From NCBI RefSeq assembly GCF_023715445.1, contig NZ_JAMBOD010000001.1, positions 1,054,001 to 1,118,000 of the forward strand: 64,000 nt of DNA, given 5' to 3'. This DNA comes from Fictibacillus nanhaiensis (GTDB lineage: Bacteria > Bacillota > Bacilli > Bacillales > Fictibacillaceae). This document shows, in pieces, positions 27,367 through 36,459 of the stretch (positions within the stretch are counted from its first letter, which is position 1; every line of letters starts with the position of its first letter). The position numbers were made by a program, and so were the translations under genes. The notes beneath the pieces were generated by a model. It was not told where the DNA came from. It did no database searches and saw nothing but the letters and a program-made list of their open reading frames with translations.

Positions 27367-28086
27367 TTAGCGCTTCATATCGATCATAAATTTGTAGCGG
27401 TCACCCCTATAAACGGAATGAACCACTTCAAGCGGCTTACCAGTAGTTAAGTAGGTTTGTCTTTGTATCAGCAGAACAGGAGCTCCTTTTGCAATCTCCA
27501 GAATTTCACTTTCTGCCTCACGTGCAATAGAAGCTTCTAAACTTTGATTAGCGAAATCGATGTAATAACCTGCATTCTCTACTTGAGAGTACAAAGAACC
27601 TTCCTTGATATGAATCTCTTTTAAATCGATAAGCTTTACTGGAACAACTGTAGTTTCAATTGCCATCGGTACTTCATTCGCAAGACGGACACGTTTTATC
27701 TCATAAACTTCTTCATTTTGTAAGATCTCCAAGGCCTTTGCAAGCTGATGATTAGCCTTAATCGTTTGAAAAGATACTAGCTTTGAAGCGGGTTTATATC
27801 CTCTTGCTTTCATATCTTCTGTAAAACTAGTAAGACCTAATAGTTTTTGCTCAATTTTTTTTCCAGAGACGAAAGTTCCTTTACCTTTTCGCCTTGTTAA
27901 ATAACCGTCGTTTACTAGATTGTTAATAGCCTGACGGACAGTCATCCGGCTTACTTCATATTTCTCAGCAAACTCTCTTTCAGAGGAGATCATGCTGCCT
28001 GACTCCCATTCTCCTTTATCGATCTTCTGCTTGATCGCCTCTTCAATTTGATAATAAAGTGGCAGTGGTGATGTTTTATCAATCAT
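27367..28086 (-). CDS. nagR: GntR/UTRA regulator of GlcNAc genes (NagR/YvoA type)
   Basis: 239 aa. Winged-helix GntR domain (about 8-75: LYYQIEEAIKQKIDKGEW, EVSRMTVRQAINNLVNDGYL) and a UTRA ligand domain (about 95-235). NagR-type proteins repress nag genes and are released by GlcN-6-P or GlcNAc-6-P. It directly follows nagB, with its ribosome site inside the nagB end. Two matching operators at 30042 and 33580 are its likely targets. Confidence 0.9.
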   Translation of the reverse strand: MIDKTSPLPLYYQIEEAIKQKIDKGEWESGSMISSEREFAEKYEVSRMTVRQAINNLVNDGYLTRRKGKGTFVSGKKIEQKLLGLTSFTEDMKARGYKPASKLVSFQTIKANHQLAKALEILQNEEVYEIKRVRLANEVPMAIETTVVPVKLIDLKEIHIKEGSLYSQVENAGYYIDFANQSLEASIAREAESEILEIAKGAPVLLIQRQTYLTTGKPLEVVHSVYRGDRYKFMIDMKR

Positions 28087-28095
28087 AAAAATGGG

Positions 28096-28815
28096 TCAAC
28101 TCTCCTTATCTAGAAGCTTTCTTGCACCTTTATCCGCGAGCACCGTAACATTTAGATGCTGATTTAAAGCTGTTGCGGGAATGTCTTTATTTAATGATCC
28201 ATTAAATAGCTCTTTAACAGCATTTGCTTTTCTTTCACCAATAGCTAGAAGCAGAATTTCTTTGCTTTCAAGAATGGTTCCGATTCCCATAGTGATGGCT
28301 TCTTTTGGTTGCTCAATCCCAGCAAAATACTTTGCATTTGCCTGAAGTGTTGAATCTGTAAGCTGTACAACATGCGTTCTCGAATCAAATTTTGTTCCGG
28401 GTTCATTAAACCCGATATGTCCGTTCTCACCGATTCCTAAAACTTGGAGATCGATACCGCCAAGTTTCTTTATCAATTGTTCATATTTTTTGCACTCATC
28501 TTCTAAACTCGCGGCCAACCCGTCTGGAAGATGAGTTTGATCACTAGGAATATCAACATGCTGGAATAAATACTGCTCCATGTATGTGTGATAAGTTACG
28601 GAACCAACGTATTCATCCAGATTAACGGTGTGTATATGCTTAAAAGATTGCTTACACTCCTTACTATATTTCGTAAGGAAGCGGTACATGCCTAGTGGCG
28701 TTTTCCCTGTTGCGAGGCCCAGAACCAACCTGTCAGAAGCTTTTACTTTCGCAAATAATATCTCTGCTGCCATTCTGCTAAGTTCTTCTTCATCTGAAAC
28801 CGCTATGAGTTTCAA
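28096..28815 (-). CDS. nagB: Glucosamine-6-phosphate deaminase
   Basis: 239 aa from TTG 28815, chosen because AAAGGAGG lies 6 nt upstream and MKLIAVSDEEEL matches NagB starts; the TTGA overlaps the nagA stop. Converts GlcN-6-P to fructose-6-P and ammonia. LATGKTPLGMYR, VNLDEYVG (catalytic Asp), and GIGENGHIGFNEP (His/Glu catalytic pair) are visible. Length matches the short, non-allosteric Bacillus form. Confidence 0.96.
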   Translation of the reverse strand: MKLIAVSDEEELSRMAAEILFAKVKASDRLVLGLATGKTPLGMYRFLTKYSKECKQSFKHIHTVNLDEYVGSVTYHTYMEQYLFQHVDIPSDQTHLPDGLAASLEDECKKYEQLIKKLGGIDLQVLGIGENGHIGFNEPGTKFDSRTHVVQLTDSTLQANAKYFAGIEQPKEAITMGIGTILESKEILLLAIGERKANAVKELFNGSLNKDIPATALNQHLNVTVLADKGARKLLDKES

Positions 28816-29996
28816 ACTTTTTCCTCCTTTCGCTGATACGCCATCTTCCCGCGGCAAAAAGTCATATACACATTAAAATCATCTGTTAATACTGTGATAT
28901 CCGCATCTTTTCCTTTCGATAGGCTGCCTTTTCTGTCAAAAATGTTTAATTCCTTCGCAGCATTCACGCTTGTCATTTTGACGATATCTGCAATCGAACA
29001 ATTCGTGAATTTCAGCATGTTTTTCACTGCTTCATTCATGCTAAGAATACTTCCTGCAAGGGTACCATCTTCTAAATAAGCTTTTTTATTTTCAACAGTT
29101 ACTTTCTGTCCCCCCAACGTATACGTACCATCACCTAACCCTTTTGCACGCATGGAATCTGTAATAAGAATCGTCCGATCTGGTCCAGTTGATTGGTACG
29201 CGAGATTTATCATCTCAGGGCTAGCGTGCACACCGTCAACAATCATCTCCACATTTAGCTCTTCTTGTATAAGTGCAGCACCAGCTACTCCCGGGTCTCG
29301 ATGATGCATTCCTCTCATTCCATTAAATAGATGAGTAACATGAGAAATACCTGCTTCCATTCCTTCTTTAACCTCTTGAAACGTACTGTCACTATGTCCG
29401 ATAGAAGCTATTATACTATTACGAGTTAAATAGCTGGCCAATTCATGTCCCTCCTCCATCTCTGGAGCGAGTGTTACTAACCTAATCTTGTTTTTAGCTA
29501 GCTTTTGCCAATGTTTAAAAAGGTCTAAATCCGGCATCTTAATATATTCTTTTGGCTGTGCTCCCGCCCGCTTTGGAGAAATAAATGGTCCCTCAAGATG
29601 AATACCGATAATTTCTGCAGTTCCAGATTTTTGTTTTTCGATAAATTCAGCTGATTGAGTGAGTGCTCTTTCAATATGATGAATGTTTTCAGTCATCGTA
29701 GTAGCCAAAAATGAGGTTGTTCCTTCCTTTGGTAAGGTTTGTGACATTTTTAACAGAGCATCCTCAGTTCCATCCATTACATCTGCACCTGCAGCTCCAT
29801 GAATATGAAGGTCAATCATTCCTGGAATCATTATTGATCTGCATGGCATCCCATAAGTTTCCATTTCCTCCCCGTTGGATAATGGATTCACTCTGCCAGC
29901 GTATATTATTTTTTCATCTTGTATTAAAAGATAGCCATCTTTAACGAGTAAACTATTTTCGTCTATATAATCTCCATGTAATAACTTTGGCTTCAT
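28812..29996 (-). CDS. nagA: N-acetylglucosamine-6-phosphate deacetylase
   Basis: 394 aa from ATG 29996 (AAAGGAGA 7 nt upstream). Deacetylates GlcNAc-6-P before NagB. Amidohydrolase metal site: DLHIHGAAGAD, HLEGPF, GHSDST, HLFNGMRGMHHR and the catalytic Asp in ILITDSMRAKG. Overlaps nagB by 4 nt, giving a tight nagA-nagB-nagR operon under the operator at 30042-30060. Confidence 0.96.
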   Translation of the reverse strand: MKPKLLHGDYIDENSLLVKDGYLLIQDEKIIYAGRVNPLSNGEEMETYGMPCRSIMIPGMIDLHIHGAAGADVMDGTEDALLKMSQTLPKEGTTSFLATTMTENIHHIERALTQSAEFIEKQKSGTAEIIGIHLEGPFISPKRAGAQPKEYIKMPDLDLFKHWQKLAKNKIRLVTLAPEMEEGHELASYLTRNSIIASIGHSDSTFQEVKEGMEAGISHVTHLFNGMRGMHHRDPGVAGAALIQEELNVEMIVDGVHASPEMINLAYQSTGPDRTILITDSMRAKGLGDGTYTLGGQKVTVENKKAYLEDGTLAGSILSMNEAVKNMLKFTNCSIADIVKMTSVNAAKELNIFDRKGSLSKGKDADITVLTDDFNVYMTFCRGKMAYQRKEEKV

Positions 29997-30041
29997 GTCC
30001 ACTCTCCTTTATCACTTTATGCCAAGACTAACATGATTATG

Positions 30042-30060
30042 ACTAGTTGTCTATACCAGT
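30042..30060 (-). promoter_or_regulatory. NagR-type operator before nagA
   Basis: Plus-strand ACTAGTTGTCTATACCAGT, an imperfect inverted repeat (minus ACTGGTATAGACAACTAGT) like the dre sites of GntR/YvoA repressors. The same 17-bp core occurs before nagZ. Confidence 0.75.
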
Positions 30061-30074
30061 CAGAAAATTCAATT

Positions 30075-30107
30075 AAAAAAGCTAAGGCCAGGTGATCAGC
30101 CTTAGCT
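30075..30107 (-). terminator. namZ terminator
   Basis: Minus-strand GCTAAGGC / GCCTTAGC stem and TTTTTT between namZ and nagA. Confidence 0.85.
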
Positions 30108-30113
30108 CAATTT

Positions 30114-31376
30114 TTAATAAAGCAGATACTTCTGTCGCATTTCTTTAAATTCATTTAGTTCTTCTTCATAATCTGAGACGATTTCCTCAACCGAACTTCC
30201 TGCTACTATGGCATCCCTTACCCAGCCATTCCCGATCAGCAGATCAAAGAATGATTTTCCAGAACTATCTTCCGCACGGAAAGCAAAATCTTCAGGATAC
30301 ATGTCGTGTATTATTTTCACTAATGTAATTCCTGATAAAACTGGTTGAAATAACTTTTCATCTGTTACATGTATTTCTACACCATGTGATAATTTGCCTA
30401 CATGCTTAGAAAATGATGGAATGAAAGATGCCGAACGGAACTTCACTCCAGGAAGTGCTTGTTCATTTAATGCTTTAGCAAGATCGTCTCCATTTATATA
30501 AGGAGCTCCGATTAGTTCAAAAGGTTTTGTTGTTCCTCTTCCTTCTGAAACATTTGTTCCTTCAATTAAGGCTGCACCAGGATAAGTGATGGCTGTATCC
30601 TTTGTAGGCATATTTGGAGAAGGAAGCACCCATTCAAGTCCGCTGTCTTCATACGCCCAAGATCTTTTCCAGCCTTTCATTTCAACAACTTCCAAGTCTG
30701 CACCAATATTAAATTCTTCATTAAATAATTTTGCAAGTTCTCCTACCGTCATCCCATGTCTTAATGGTATTGGGTAAAGGCCTACAAAGGATGAATAAGA
30801 GGGATCTAATACAGGCCCTTCAACCTGCTCCCCGCCAAGCGGGTTCGGTCTGTCCAACACAACAAATGGAATATTGTTTTCCTTAGCTGCTTCCATCGCA
30901 TAAGCCATTGTATAAATATATGTGTAGAAGCGAGTACCCACATCCTGAATATCGAATACCAGCACATCTATTCCTTCTAGCATTTCAGGGGTTGGTTTTT
31001 TCGTTTTGCCATACAAGCTATATACGGGCAGTCCCGTTTTTGGATCTGTGTAAAATTCAACATACTGTCCAGCCTGGGCACTTCCCCTTACCCCGTGTTC
31101 AGGTCCATATAATGCTTTTAATTCAATATCCGGATGGTTGTAAAGCACATCAACTATACTGTTTAATTCCCGGTCAACCCCTGTTGGGTTAGTGATTAGC
31201 CCCACATTTTTCCCTTCTAAAAGTGAAATTTGATCTTTCATCAGCATTTCAAGACCTGTTTTAAAGTTTTGCCTATGATAAAGGTTCTCGCCTTTCGAGG
31301 CATTTAAGACGCTGGCAGCAGGAAGGATACTTGAAAACAAAAGTAAAACCGCTAATAAAAATCCCCATTTTTTCAT
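30114..31376 (-). CDS. namZ: Exo-beta-N-acetylmuramidase NamZ (DUF1343, YbbC)
   Basis: 420 aa with an N-terminal signal peptide (about 1-24). DUF1343 landmarks: LITNPTGVDRELNSIVD, YGPEHGVRG, DIQDVGTRFYTYIYT, and TNVSEGRGTTKPFELIGAP. NamZ cuts single MurNAc residues from the ends of peptide-free glycan strands, working with NagZ and an amidase. It follows nagZ by 18 nt, so the two exported hydrolases are co-expressed. Assignment rests on family and neighbours. Confidence 0.88.
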   Translation of the reverse strand: MKKWGFLLAVLLLFSSILPAASVLNASKGENLYHRQNFKTGLEMLMKDQISLLEGKNVGLITNPTGVDRELNSIVDVLYNHPDIELKALYGPEHGVRGSAQAGQYVEFYTDPKTGLPVYSLYGKTKKPTPEMLEGIDVLVFDIQDVGTRFYTYIYTMAYAMEAAKENNIPFVVLDRPNPLGGEQVEGPVLDPSYSSFVGLYPIPLRHGMTVGELAKLFNEEFNIGADLEVVEMKGWKRSWAYEDSGLEWVLPSPNMPTKDTAITYPGAALIEGTNVSEGRGTTKPFELIGAPYINGDDLAKALNEQALPGVKFRSASFIPSFSKHVGKLSHGVEIHVTDEKLFQPVLSGITLVKIIHDMYPEDFAFRAEDSSGKSFFDLLIGNGWVRDAIVAGSSVEEIVSDYEEELNEFKEMRQKYLLY

Positions 31377-31394
31377 CGCGCATTCCTCCTCTTA

Positions 31395-33461
31395 TTAATA
31401 ATTCAACCCGTGACCAAATGGATATAGTACATGATCTGTTTCACTATAAATCGTTATCGGCAGTTTTCCTGACGGGTTATTTAATCCAAAAATTGTTTCC
31501 GCCGCTGCTCTGAAACTTGCATCCCTGAAGCCATATTGTGCAAGATAAGCTGTAACTTCTGGAAAAGCCATAATATCGTATGGATTTCGTATACCAACCG
31601 CTATTGTTTTATCAGGTGCTGCCTGAATCACTTGGTTCACCATCTGCATTTGCGGAGATGAAGATGACCTCCCAGCAACATTGAATGTGTATGTTCCAAG
31701 TACCACTAAGTCTGCATTTTTTACTTTAGTTAATTGTGTTTCACTTAAAGGTTGTGTGGACTTAATTAGTTCAACTGTTGAGTGATGAGCAGCTAAAGCT
31801 TTTTGTAGATTTTCACTATTCGTGTTTCCAATAACTACAACAGAATCCACATTATTTTTATTAACAGGCAATAAACCATTATTTTGTACTAAAGTAATGG
31901 ATTTTCGAGCAACTTCTTGTTCTACTTCTTTATGTGTGATGTTTCCAACTACTTCTTCTGCATGCTCAATTTTATCTTCGACTGGAATCTCAGTTACTTG
32001 TTTAAATATTCCACGCTTAGCTTTTAACGTTAAAAGCCGTTCTACAGATTCATTTAATCGTTCTTCTGTAATTTCACCCTTTTCAACTGCTTCATATAAT
32101 CCATTTGCAACTTCCTCTAATCCAACTGGCATTAAAATAATATCGGTACCAGCATTGACTGCTCTTATTACGGCATCAACAGCACCAAAATGATCTGCGA
32201 TTGCTTTCATATTTAATGCATCTGTAGATATTACCCCCTCAAATCCCATTTCTTTTCTCATAAGATTAGTTAAAACTTCATATGACAATGTTGCTGGCAA
32301 TGCAATGTCAGTGCCATCTTTTTTCGATTTTACAGTCGTTGGATCAATCTTAGGAAAAGTGACATGGGCGGTCATGACAGCATCTATACCCTCATTCATC
32401 GCTTGTTGAAATGGATATAGCTCAACTTCCAGCAACCGCTCCTTATCATGCGGAACAGAAGGCAATCCTAAATGGGAATCAACGGCAGTATCTCCATGTC
32501 CGGGAAAGTGTTTCGCTGTTGCTGCCATCCCAGCATTTTGTAAACCTTTCGTATAAGCTGTACCTAAATCAGCTACAAGCTGTGGGTCTTCACCAAATGA
32601 CCGTACACCTATTACAGGATTGTCAGGGTTGTTATTTACATCAAGAACAGGAGCTAAATTCATATTAATACCCAAAGAATGCAGTTCTGATCCGATTGCA
32701 TGTCCGACAGATTCCGCCAGTTCTGTTGATCTTGTAGCACCAAGCGCCATATTTCCTGGGAAATCGGTACCACTCTGCAAACGTGTCACAATTCCGCCTT
32801 CTTGGTCGATTGAAAGGAGCAAACCGTAATCTTCATTTGCTTTTTTATATTCATTAACAAGCCTTACCGTTTGTTCAGTTGTAACTACATTTTCACGGAA
32901 TAGAATAACACCGCCAAGATGATATTTCTTAACAAGCTCCCTAATTTCATCATTCATCTCTGTAACAGGCTGTCCGTTCCAGTTACGGAAATCCGGCATT
33001 AACATCTGCCCTACTTTTTCTTTGACAGACATTGATTTTACTGCCTTTGAAACAATGTCATATTTTTTTCCTTCTTGCTTGTTAAAGACTGCTTTATCAT
33101 GTTTTACATGAATACCAATTCTGTCGTAGGATTTTCCATCTGTAACAAAAATAAATGTTTTCCCATTTTGCCCGCTTAACGTAACTAAACCATCTTGAGA
33201 AACTTCTGCTACATTTTTATTAAGAGAACCCCATTTAAGGTTTTCTTTGACTTCGACATACTTCCCGTTCTCATTGGTTAGTAAAGCTGACAGATCAATG
33301 GTTTCTCCCTCGATTTCCTCACCTAGCTGCGGAATATTCTGTGCAATGATTAGTTCATTATTGGATTCTTCCGCAGACACAGTGTTACTGATCCCGCTAA
33401 ACAAAGGCACAATTAACAGAGCAGCCAAAAGAATCAAACGGACTGTTTTAATGATATTCAA
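31395..33461 (-). CDS. nagZ: Beta-N-acetylglucosaminidase NagZ (GH3, YbbD)
   Basis: 688 aa from TTG 33461, with GAGGAGGT 9 nt upstream; an earlier TTG (33470) sits too close to it. Signal peptide, a roughly 100-aa N-terminal beta domain, GH3 barrel, then the second GH3 domain. The NagZ-specific His-Asp dyad loop KHFPGHGDTAVDSH and the nucleophile in GVISTDALNM are intact. Removes terminal GlcNAc from muropeptides outside the cell. Operator and cre-like sites lie just upstream. Confidence 0.93.
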   Translation of the reverse strand: MNIIKTVRLILLAALLIVPLFSGISNTVSAEESNNELIIAQNIPQLGEEIEGETIDLSALLTNENGKYVEVKENLKWGSLNKNVAEVSQDGLVTLSGQNGKTFIFVTDGKSYDRIGIHVKHDKAVFNKQEGKKYDIVSKAVKSMSVKEKVGQMLMPDFRNWNGQPVTEMNDEIRELVKKYHLGGVILFRENVVTTEQTVRLVNEYKKANEDYGLLLSIDQEGGIVTRLQSGTDFPGNMALGATRSTELAESVGHAIGSELHSLGINMNLAPVLDVNNNPDNPVIGVRSFGEDPQLVADLGTAYTKGLQNAGMAATAKHFPGHGDTAVDSHLGLPSVPHDKERLLEVELYPFQQAMNEGIDAVMTAHVTFPKIDPTTVKSKKDGTDIALPATLSYEVLTNLMRKEMGFEGVISTDALNMKAIADHFGAVDAVIRAVNAGTDIILMPVGLEEVANGLYEAVEKGEITEERLNESVERLLTLKAKRGIFKQVTEIPVEDKIEHAEEVVGNITHKEVEQEVARKSITLVQNNGLLPVNKNNVDSVVVIGNTNSENLQKALAAHHSTVELIKSTQPLSETQLTKVKNADLVVLGTYTFNVAGRSSSSPQMQMVNQVIQAAPDKTIAVGIRNPYDIMAFPEVTAYLAQYGFRDASFRAAAETIFGLNNPSGKLPITIYSETDHVLYPFGHGLNY

Positions 33462-33482
33462 AATTAACAAACCTCCTCATTT

Positions 33483-33498
33483 TTGGTAGCGTTTTCTT
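33483..33498. promoter_or_regulatory. cre-like site before nagZ
   Basis: TTGGTAGCGTTTTCTT matches WTGNNARCGNWWWCAW at 15 of 16 positions, about 20 bp before the nagZ start. Confidence 0.5.
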
Positions 33499-33579
33499 TC
33501 TTTGACACTTTTCGGTAGAAAAAGGGAGGTTCCTGTCACATGATGTTAAAACAGAACTTAAGTCCTTTAACGCACTAGG

Positions 33580-33598
33580 ACTAGTTGTCTATACCAAT
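33580..33598 (-). promoter_or_regulatory. NagR-type operator before nagZ
   Basis: ACTAGTTGTCTATACCAAT shares 17 consecutive bases with the site before nagA (30042). It should place nagZ-namZ and nagA-nagB-nagR under the same repressor. Confidence 0.75.
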
Positions 33599-33635
33599 TC
33601 AAACCCTTAGTGATAATAGGTAATAAAGCCTTATG

Positions 33636-33666
33636 TAAAAAAGCTTTATCCTTTTGGATAAAGCTT
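33636..33666 (-). terminator. Terminator of the small lipoprotein gene
   Basis: AAGCTTTATCC-TTTT-GGATAAAGCTT with TTTTTT on the minus strand. Confidence 0.85.
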
Positions 33667-33674
33667 GGATATAA

Positions 33675-33857
33675 TTATTGATTTTCTTCTTTTTGTTCTT
33701 CATTCATTTCGTCGTCTTTGTTTGGCTGGTCATTTTCTTCAGACGGTTCTTCTGTTGGATCTGGTTCTTGTTCATCTTGTGGCGTACCGCAGCCAAACAA
33801 TAAGCCTAGTGAAAGGAATGCAGAAAGTGAACCAAGTACTACTTTTTTGAATTTCAT
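33675..33857 (-). CDS. Small acidic lipoprotein
   Basis: 60 aa. Signal with lipobox LLFGCG (Cys about residue 23) followed by an acidic, Pro/Glu/Asp/Asn-rich disordered tail. AAAGGAGG lies before the ATG. Similar small lipoproteins are frequent in Bacillaceae; function unknown. Confidence 0.7.
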   Translation of the reverse strand: MKFKKVVLGSLSAFLSLGLLFGCGTPQDEQEPDPTEEPSEENDQPNKDDEMNEEQKEENQ

Positions 33858-33992
33858 GATGGATATCCTCCTTTCTTAAACTGCGTCAAAGTATATTTTT
33901 TGAAAGAAGGAAATGGATTATACAGGAATAACCAAAATAAGACTTGCGTCAAGTTTAGTAAATCGATATAATTTTATTTGTCACATTATAAT

Positions 33993-34068
33993 GGGGGCTT
34001 AGCTCAGCTGGGAGAGCGTTTGGCTGGCAGCCAAAAGGTCAGCGGTTCGATCCCGCTAGTCTCCACCA
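33993..34068 (+). tRNA. tRNA-Ala (anticodon GGC)
   Basis: 76 nt with encoded CCA. Acceptor GGGGGCT pairs with AGTCTCC; D arm AGCTCAGCTGGGAGAGC; anticodon stem TTTGG/CCAAA around loop CTGGCAG (GGC); T arm AGCGG-TTCGATC-CCGCT. Stands alone at the edge between conserved and accessory DNA. Confidence 0.95.
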
Positions 34069-34081
34069 TACATAACAGCCA

Positions 34082-34118
34082 AAAACCCTTGAGGATTCAA
34101 GGGTTTTGTTTTTTTATA
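34082..34118 (+). terminator. Terminator after tRNA-Ala
   Basis: AAAACCCTTGA-GGAT-TCAAGGGTTTT and a T run. The next 400 bp (34119-34532) hold no gene I can support. Confidence 0.9.
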
Positions 34119-34532
34119 AATGGCAAATTTTTATCAAATAAAATTGTTTAATCGTATAGGTTCACATTTGGTTTACCTTTAGTTAACTAAAGGGTGAAAT
34201 AACCTATTACATGAATGCTGCTCTTAACCTTAATAAAAATAGGATTTCTTTTAGGGAGAAAAGCACTTGTTGGAGGTAGTTAGGTTAATTTAATTCTAAT
34301 AATTTATTTAGTTTAACTAATGCTTCGGTTACTTATTTTCTTAATTGTTTTTCGGAAAAACATGAGCACCCATAAGGTGGATGAAATCACAAAGTAATTA
34401 CGCTTACATTTGTTTTAAACCATCATGTTTTCTATCTCTAAACAAGTTGAACTAAGTTTATTGAGTTGCTATATTTTTCTAAATACAGATACAATAGGTA
34501 TAGTTAATCAACGCTATTGTGGTGGTGAAAAA

Positions 34533-35933
34533 ATGAAAGTAAATTTATCGGCAACAGGTTTTTGGAGGATCAACAATATAGGAAAAAAATATACAGGAGA
34601 CTTATATTTAAATGAAGATGAAGGTGGCATATTATTATATATTCGTATACCTAATAATGGTGCTATCTTAAGTTACTTAGAACTTCCTCTTGAAATTCCT
34701 TTTATTACTGGTACTACAATTAATGGTGCAGAAATTACTCTTCTCGATTGCTCAAGAATTAGTACTAGTAGTAGAGTAGGATCAGAAGAAGTATTTGGAT
34801 ATAAGGCTCAATTCATGTTTAATGGTGTAAATTTCAATGAAGAAGAGGAAATCAAATTTTCTAAAATGACAATAAGCATACCTGGGATAATTCAGTGGGG
34901 TGATGTTTCAAACTATGTAAGACCTGATTTGGACAAAAAAGGAGATTCTCTTATAGATTTAAAGATTGTAGAGCCAGTCCAAATATAATCAAATGAAACT
35001 TACAGTATATCCTATTTTTTAACCTTTAGTGATCTATTTCATCTCATGAAAGAGGAGATAACATTAAAGCAAACGCCTCATCTTATAATCGAAGCCCAAT
35101 CCATACAAACAATAGAATGGTTTATGAAAACAGCTAACCAAATGAAAAGACTTATAGAGATAGCTGTAGGTGCTCCTTTAAACTATAGCTCGATGATCGT
35201 TGAGAGCCCCAATATTTATTATGAATTTGAAGATGATGAAAAACATATTCGGCCGCTAGAAGTCATTCACGCTTATAAACACGCTTTAATTAAAAATAGC
35301 ACTAAAAAATTAATAAAACATGATTATCTTTTTAGCTTAAGTGAACTAAGACAAGCAAATTTCTCACAATGGCAAGAAGTAGCCACTATAATGGAACCTA
35401 TAATAGAACTCTATATTGACAGTTTATACAATCAAAATTTATTTTTAAACATGGTACAAGCATTGGAAACTTACCATTCTCGAAGAATTGCTTATTCTCT
35501 TCATGATTATAAAAAAAGAGTAGAAAAGTTATTAGAATTGAGGCCTGAAACCTTTCGCAAACATGATAGGGAGTTCTTATTAGATGGGTGCAAAAGTTTT
35601 GTAATATTAAGAAGTCGTCTGGCAGATTTGTTACTAGCAGATTATAGGATCATTTTTCATACCGGAGACTTCAAATTAGTAGAATTCCCTCAGTTAATTG
35701 CTCAAACAAGAAATTACTACACACACTATAATCAAAAACTGGATGTTAAAACTCTTAAAGGGGAAGATTTAATAATTGCTTTTCACATCCTACGTAACAT
35801 TTTAGAATTCTATTTACTAAAAGAATTAGGATTTAAAGAAGATTTTATCCATGAAAGAACAAGAGAAAGGATAAAACCGATTATGATTAGTAACGATATA
35901 AGAAAAGCCGATAAGAGAAAAAATAATCAATAG
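34533..35933 (+). pseudogene. apeA: ApeA-like HEPN defence protein, interrupted by one stop codon
   Basis: From ATG 34533 (MKVNLSATGFWRI) one frame of 467 codons runs to 35933 with a single internal TAA at 34986-34988; translation after it continues sensibly (SNETYSISYFLTFSDLFHLM, then KEEITLKQTPHLIIEAQ). The first part fits the ApeA N-terminal domain. The second part is an ApeA-type HEPN domain with the RNase motif R-x4-H in RNYYTHYN (around 35725). ApeA is an abortive-infection protein thought to cut RNA after phage infection. The second half could restart at ATG 35046, but no good ribosome site is there. Probably inactive, unless split function or readthrough occurs. Confidence 0.75.
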
Positions 35934-36225
35934 TTCCAAGCCGCACCACTGACTTGAGTGGTTGTGGAATGTAGCGGTCTACAACCCACAACAGTATCGT
36001 TGTACTGCGCAATAACATTAATTAGTGATTGAAGAGGTTAACAAATATTGGTCTTACATCTTTTGAGTTTGATCTTAAGTTGTCTTATTTAATCCACAAT
36101 CTTACTTACATTTTTAGTTACTATCCACTTTAACGATATACCCATACTCAAAATATGTCGTATACGTAATCATGGATCTTCAACGTAACACCAGAGTTAC
36201 TCCACAATCTGGCCCGATCGTATTA

Positions 36226-36262
36226 TGAGGTTAACCAGTTCCATCTGGTTAGCCTATTTTAG
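36226..36262 (+). other. Terminator-like hairpin before the IS110 leader
   Basis: AGGTTAACCAG-TTCCAT-CTGGTTAGCCT followed by ATTTT. The 290 bp between the ApeA stop and this hairpin contain another stem (CCGCACCACT/AGTGGTTGTGG, about 35941-35967) but no gene. Confidence 0.45.
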
Positions 36263-36270
36263 GTTATTCT

Positions 36271-36455
36271 TTAGGTAGCCGGGGGAGGACGTTCTGGCCC
36301 GTGGGACCAAGATCCCGTCCGTAATACTGTCCACCCCCTACTTGTAGAAACATGTTTGAGGCTGGTTGGGACGTGATCCCGTATAAAAAGCGAAGCTATG
36401 AAACTATAAGTTAGGATAAGGGGCTGCCGGCTAAAACAAAAGAGGAGACGTGATA
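36271..36455 (+). ncRNA. Candidate IS110 bridge RNA region
   Basis: A 185-nt GC-richer non-coding leader directly before an IS110-type transposase. GGGGGAGGAC (36281-36290) can pair with GTCCACCCCC (36329-36338) around an internal region that itself has GGGA/TCCC; a second structured part follows (GGCTGGTTGGGACGTGATCCCG and onward). In IS110 elements the 5' leader encodes a bridge RNA with target and donor loops. Assignment is from position and fold only. Confidence 0.45.
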
Positions 36456-36459
36456 ATGA

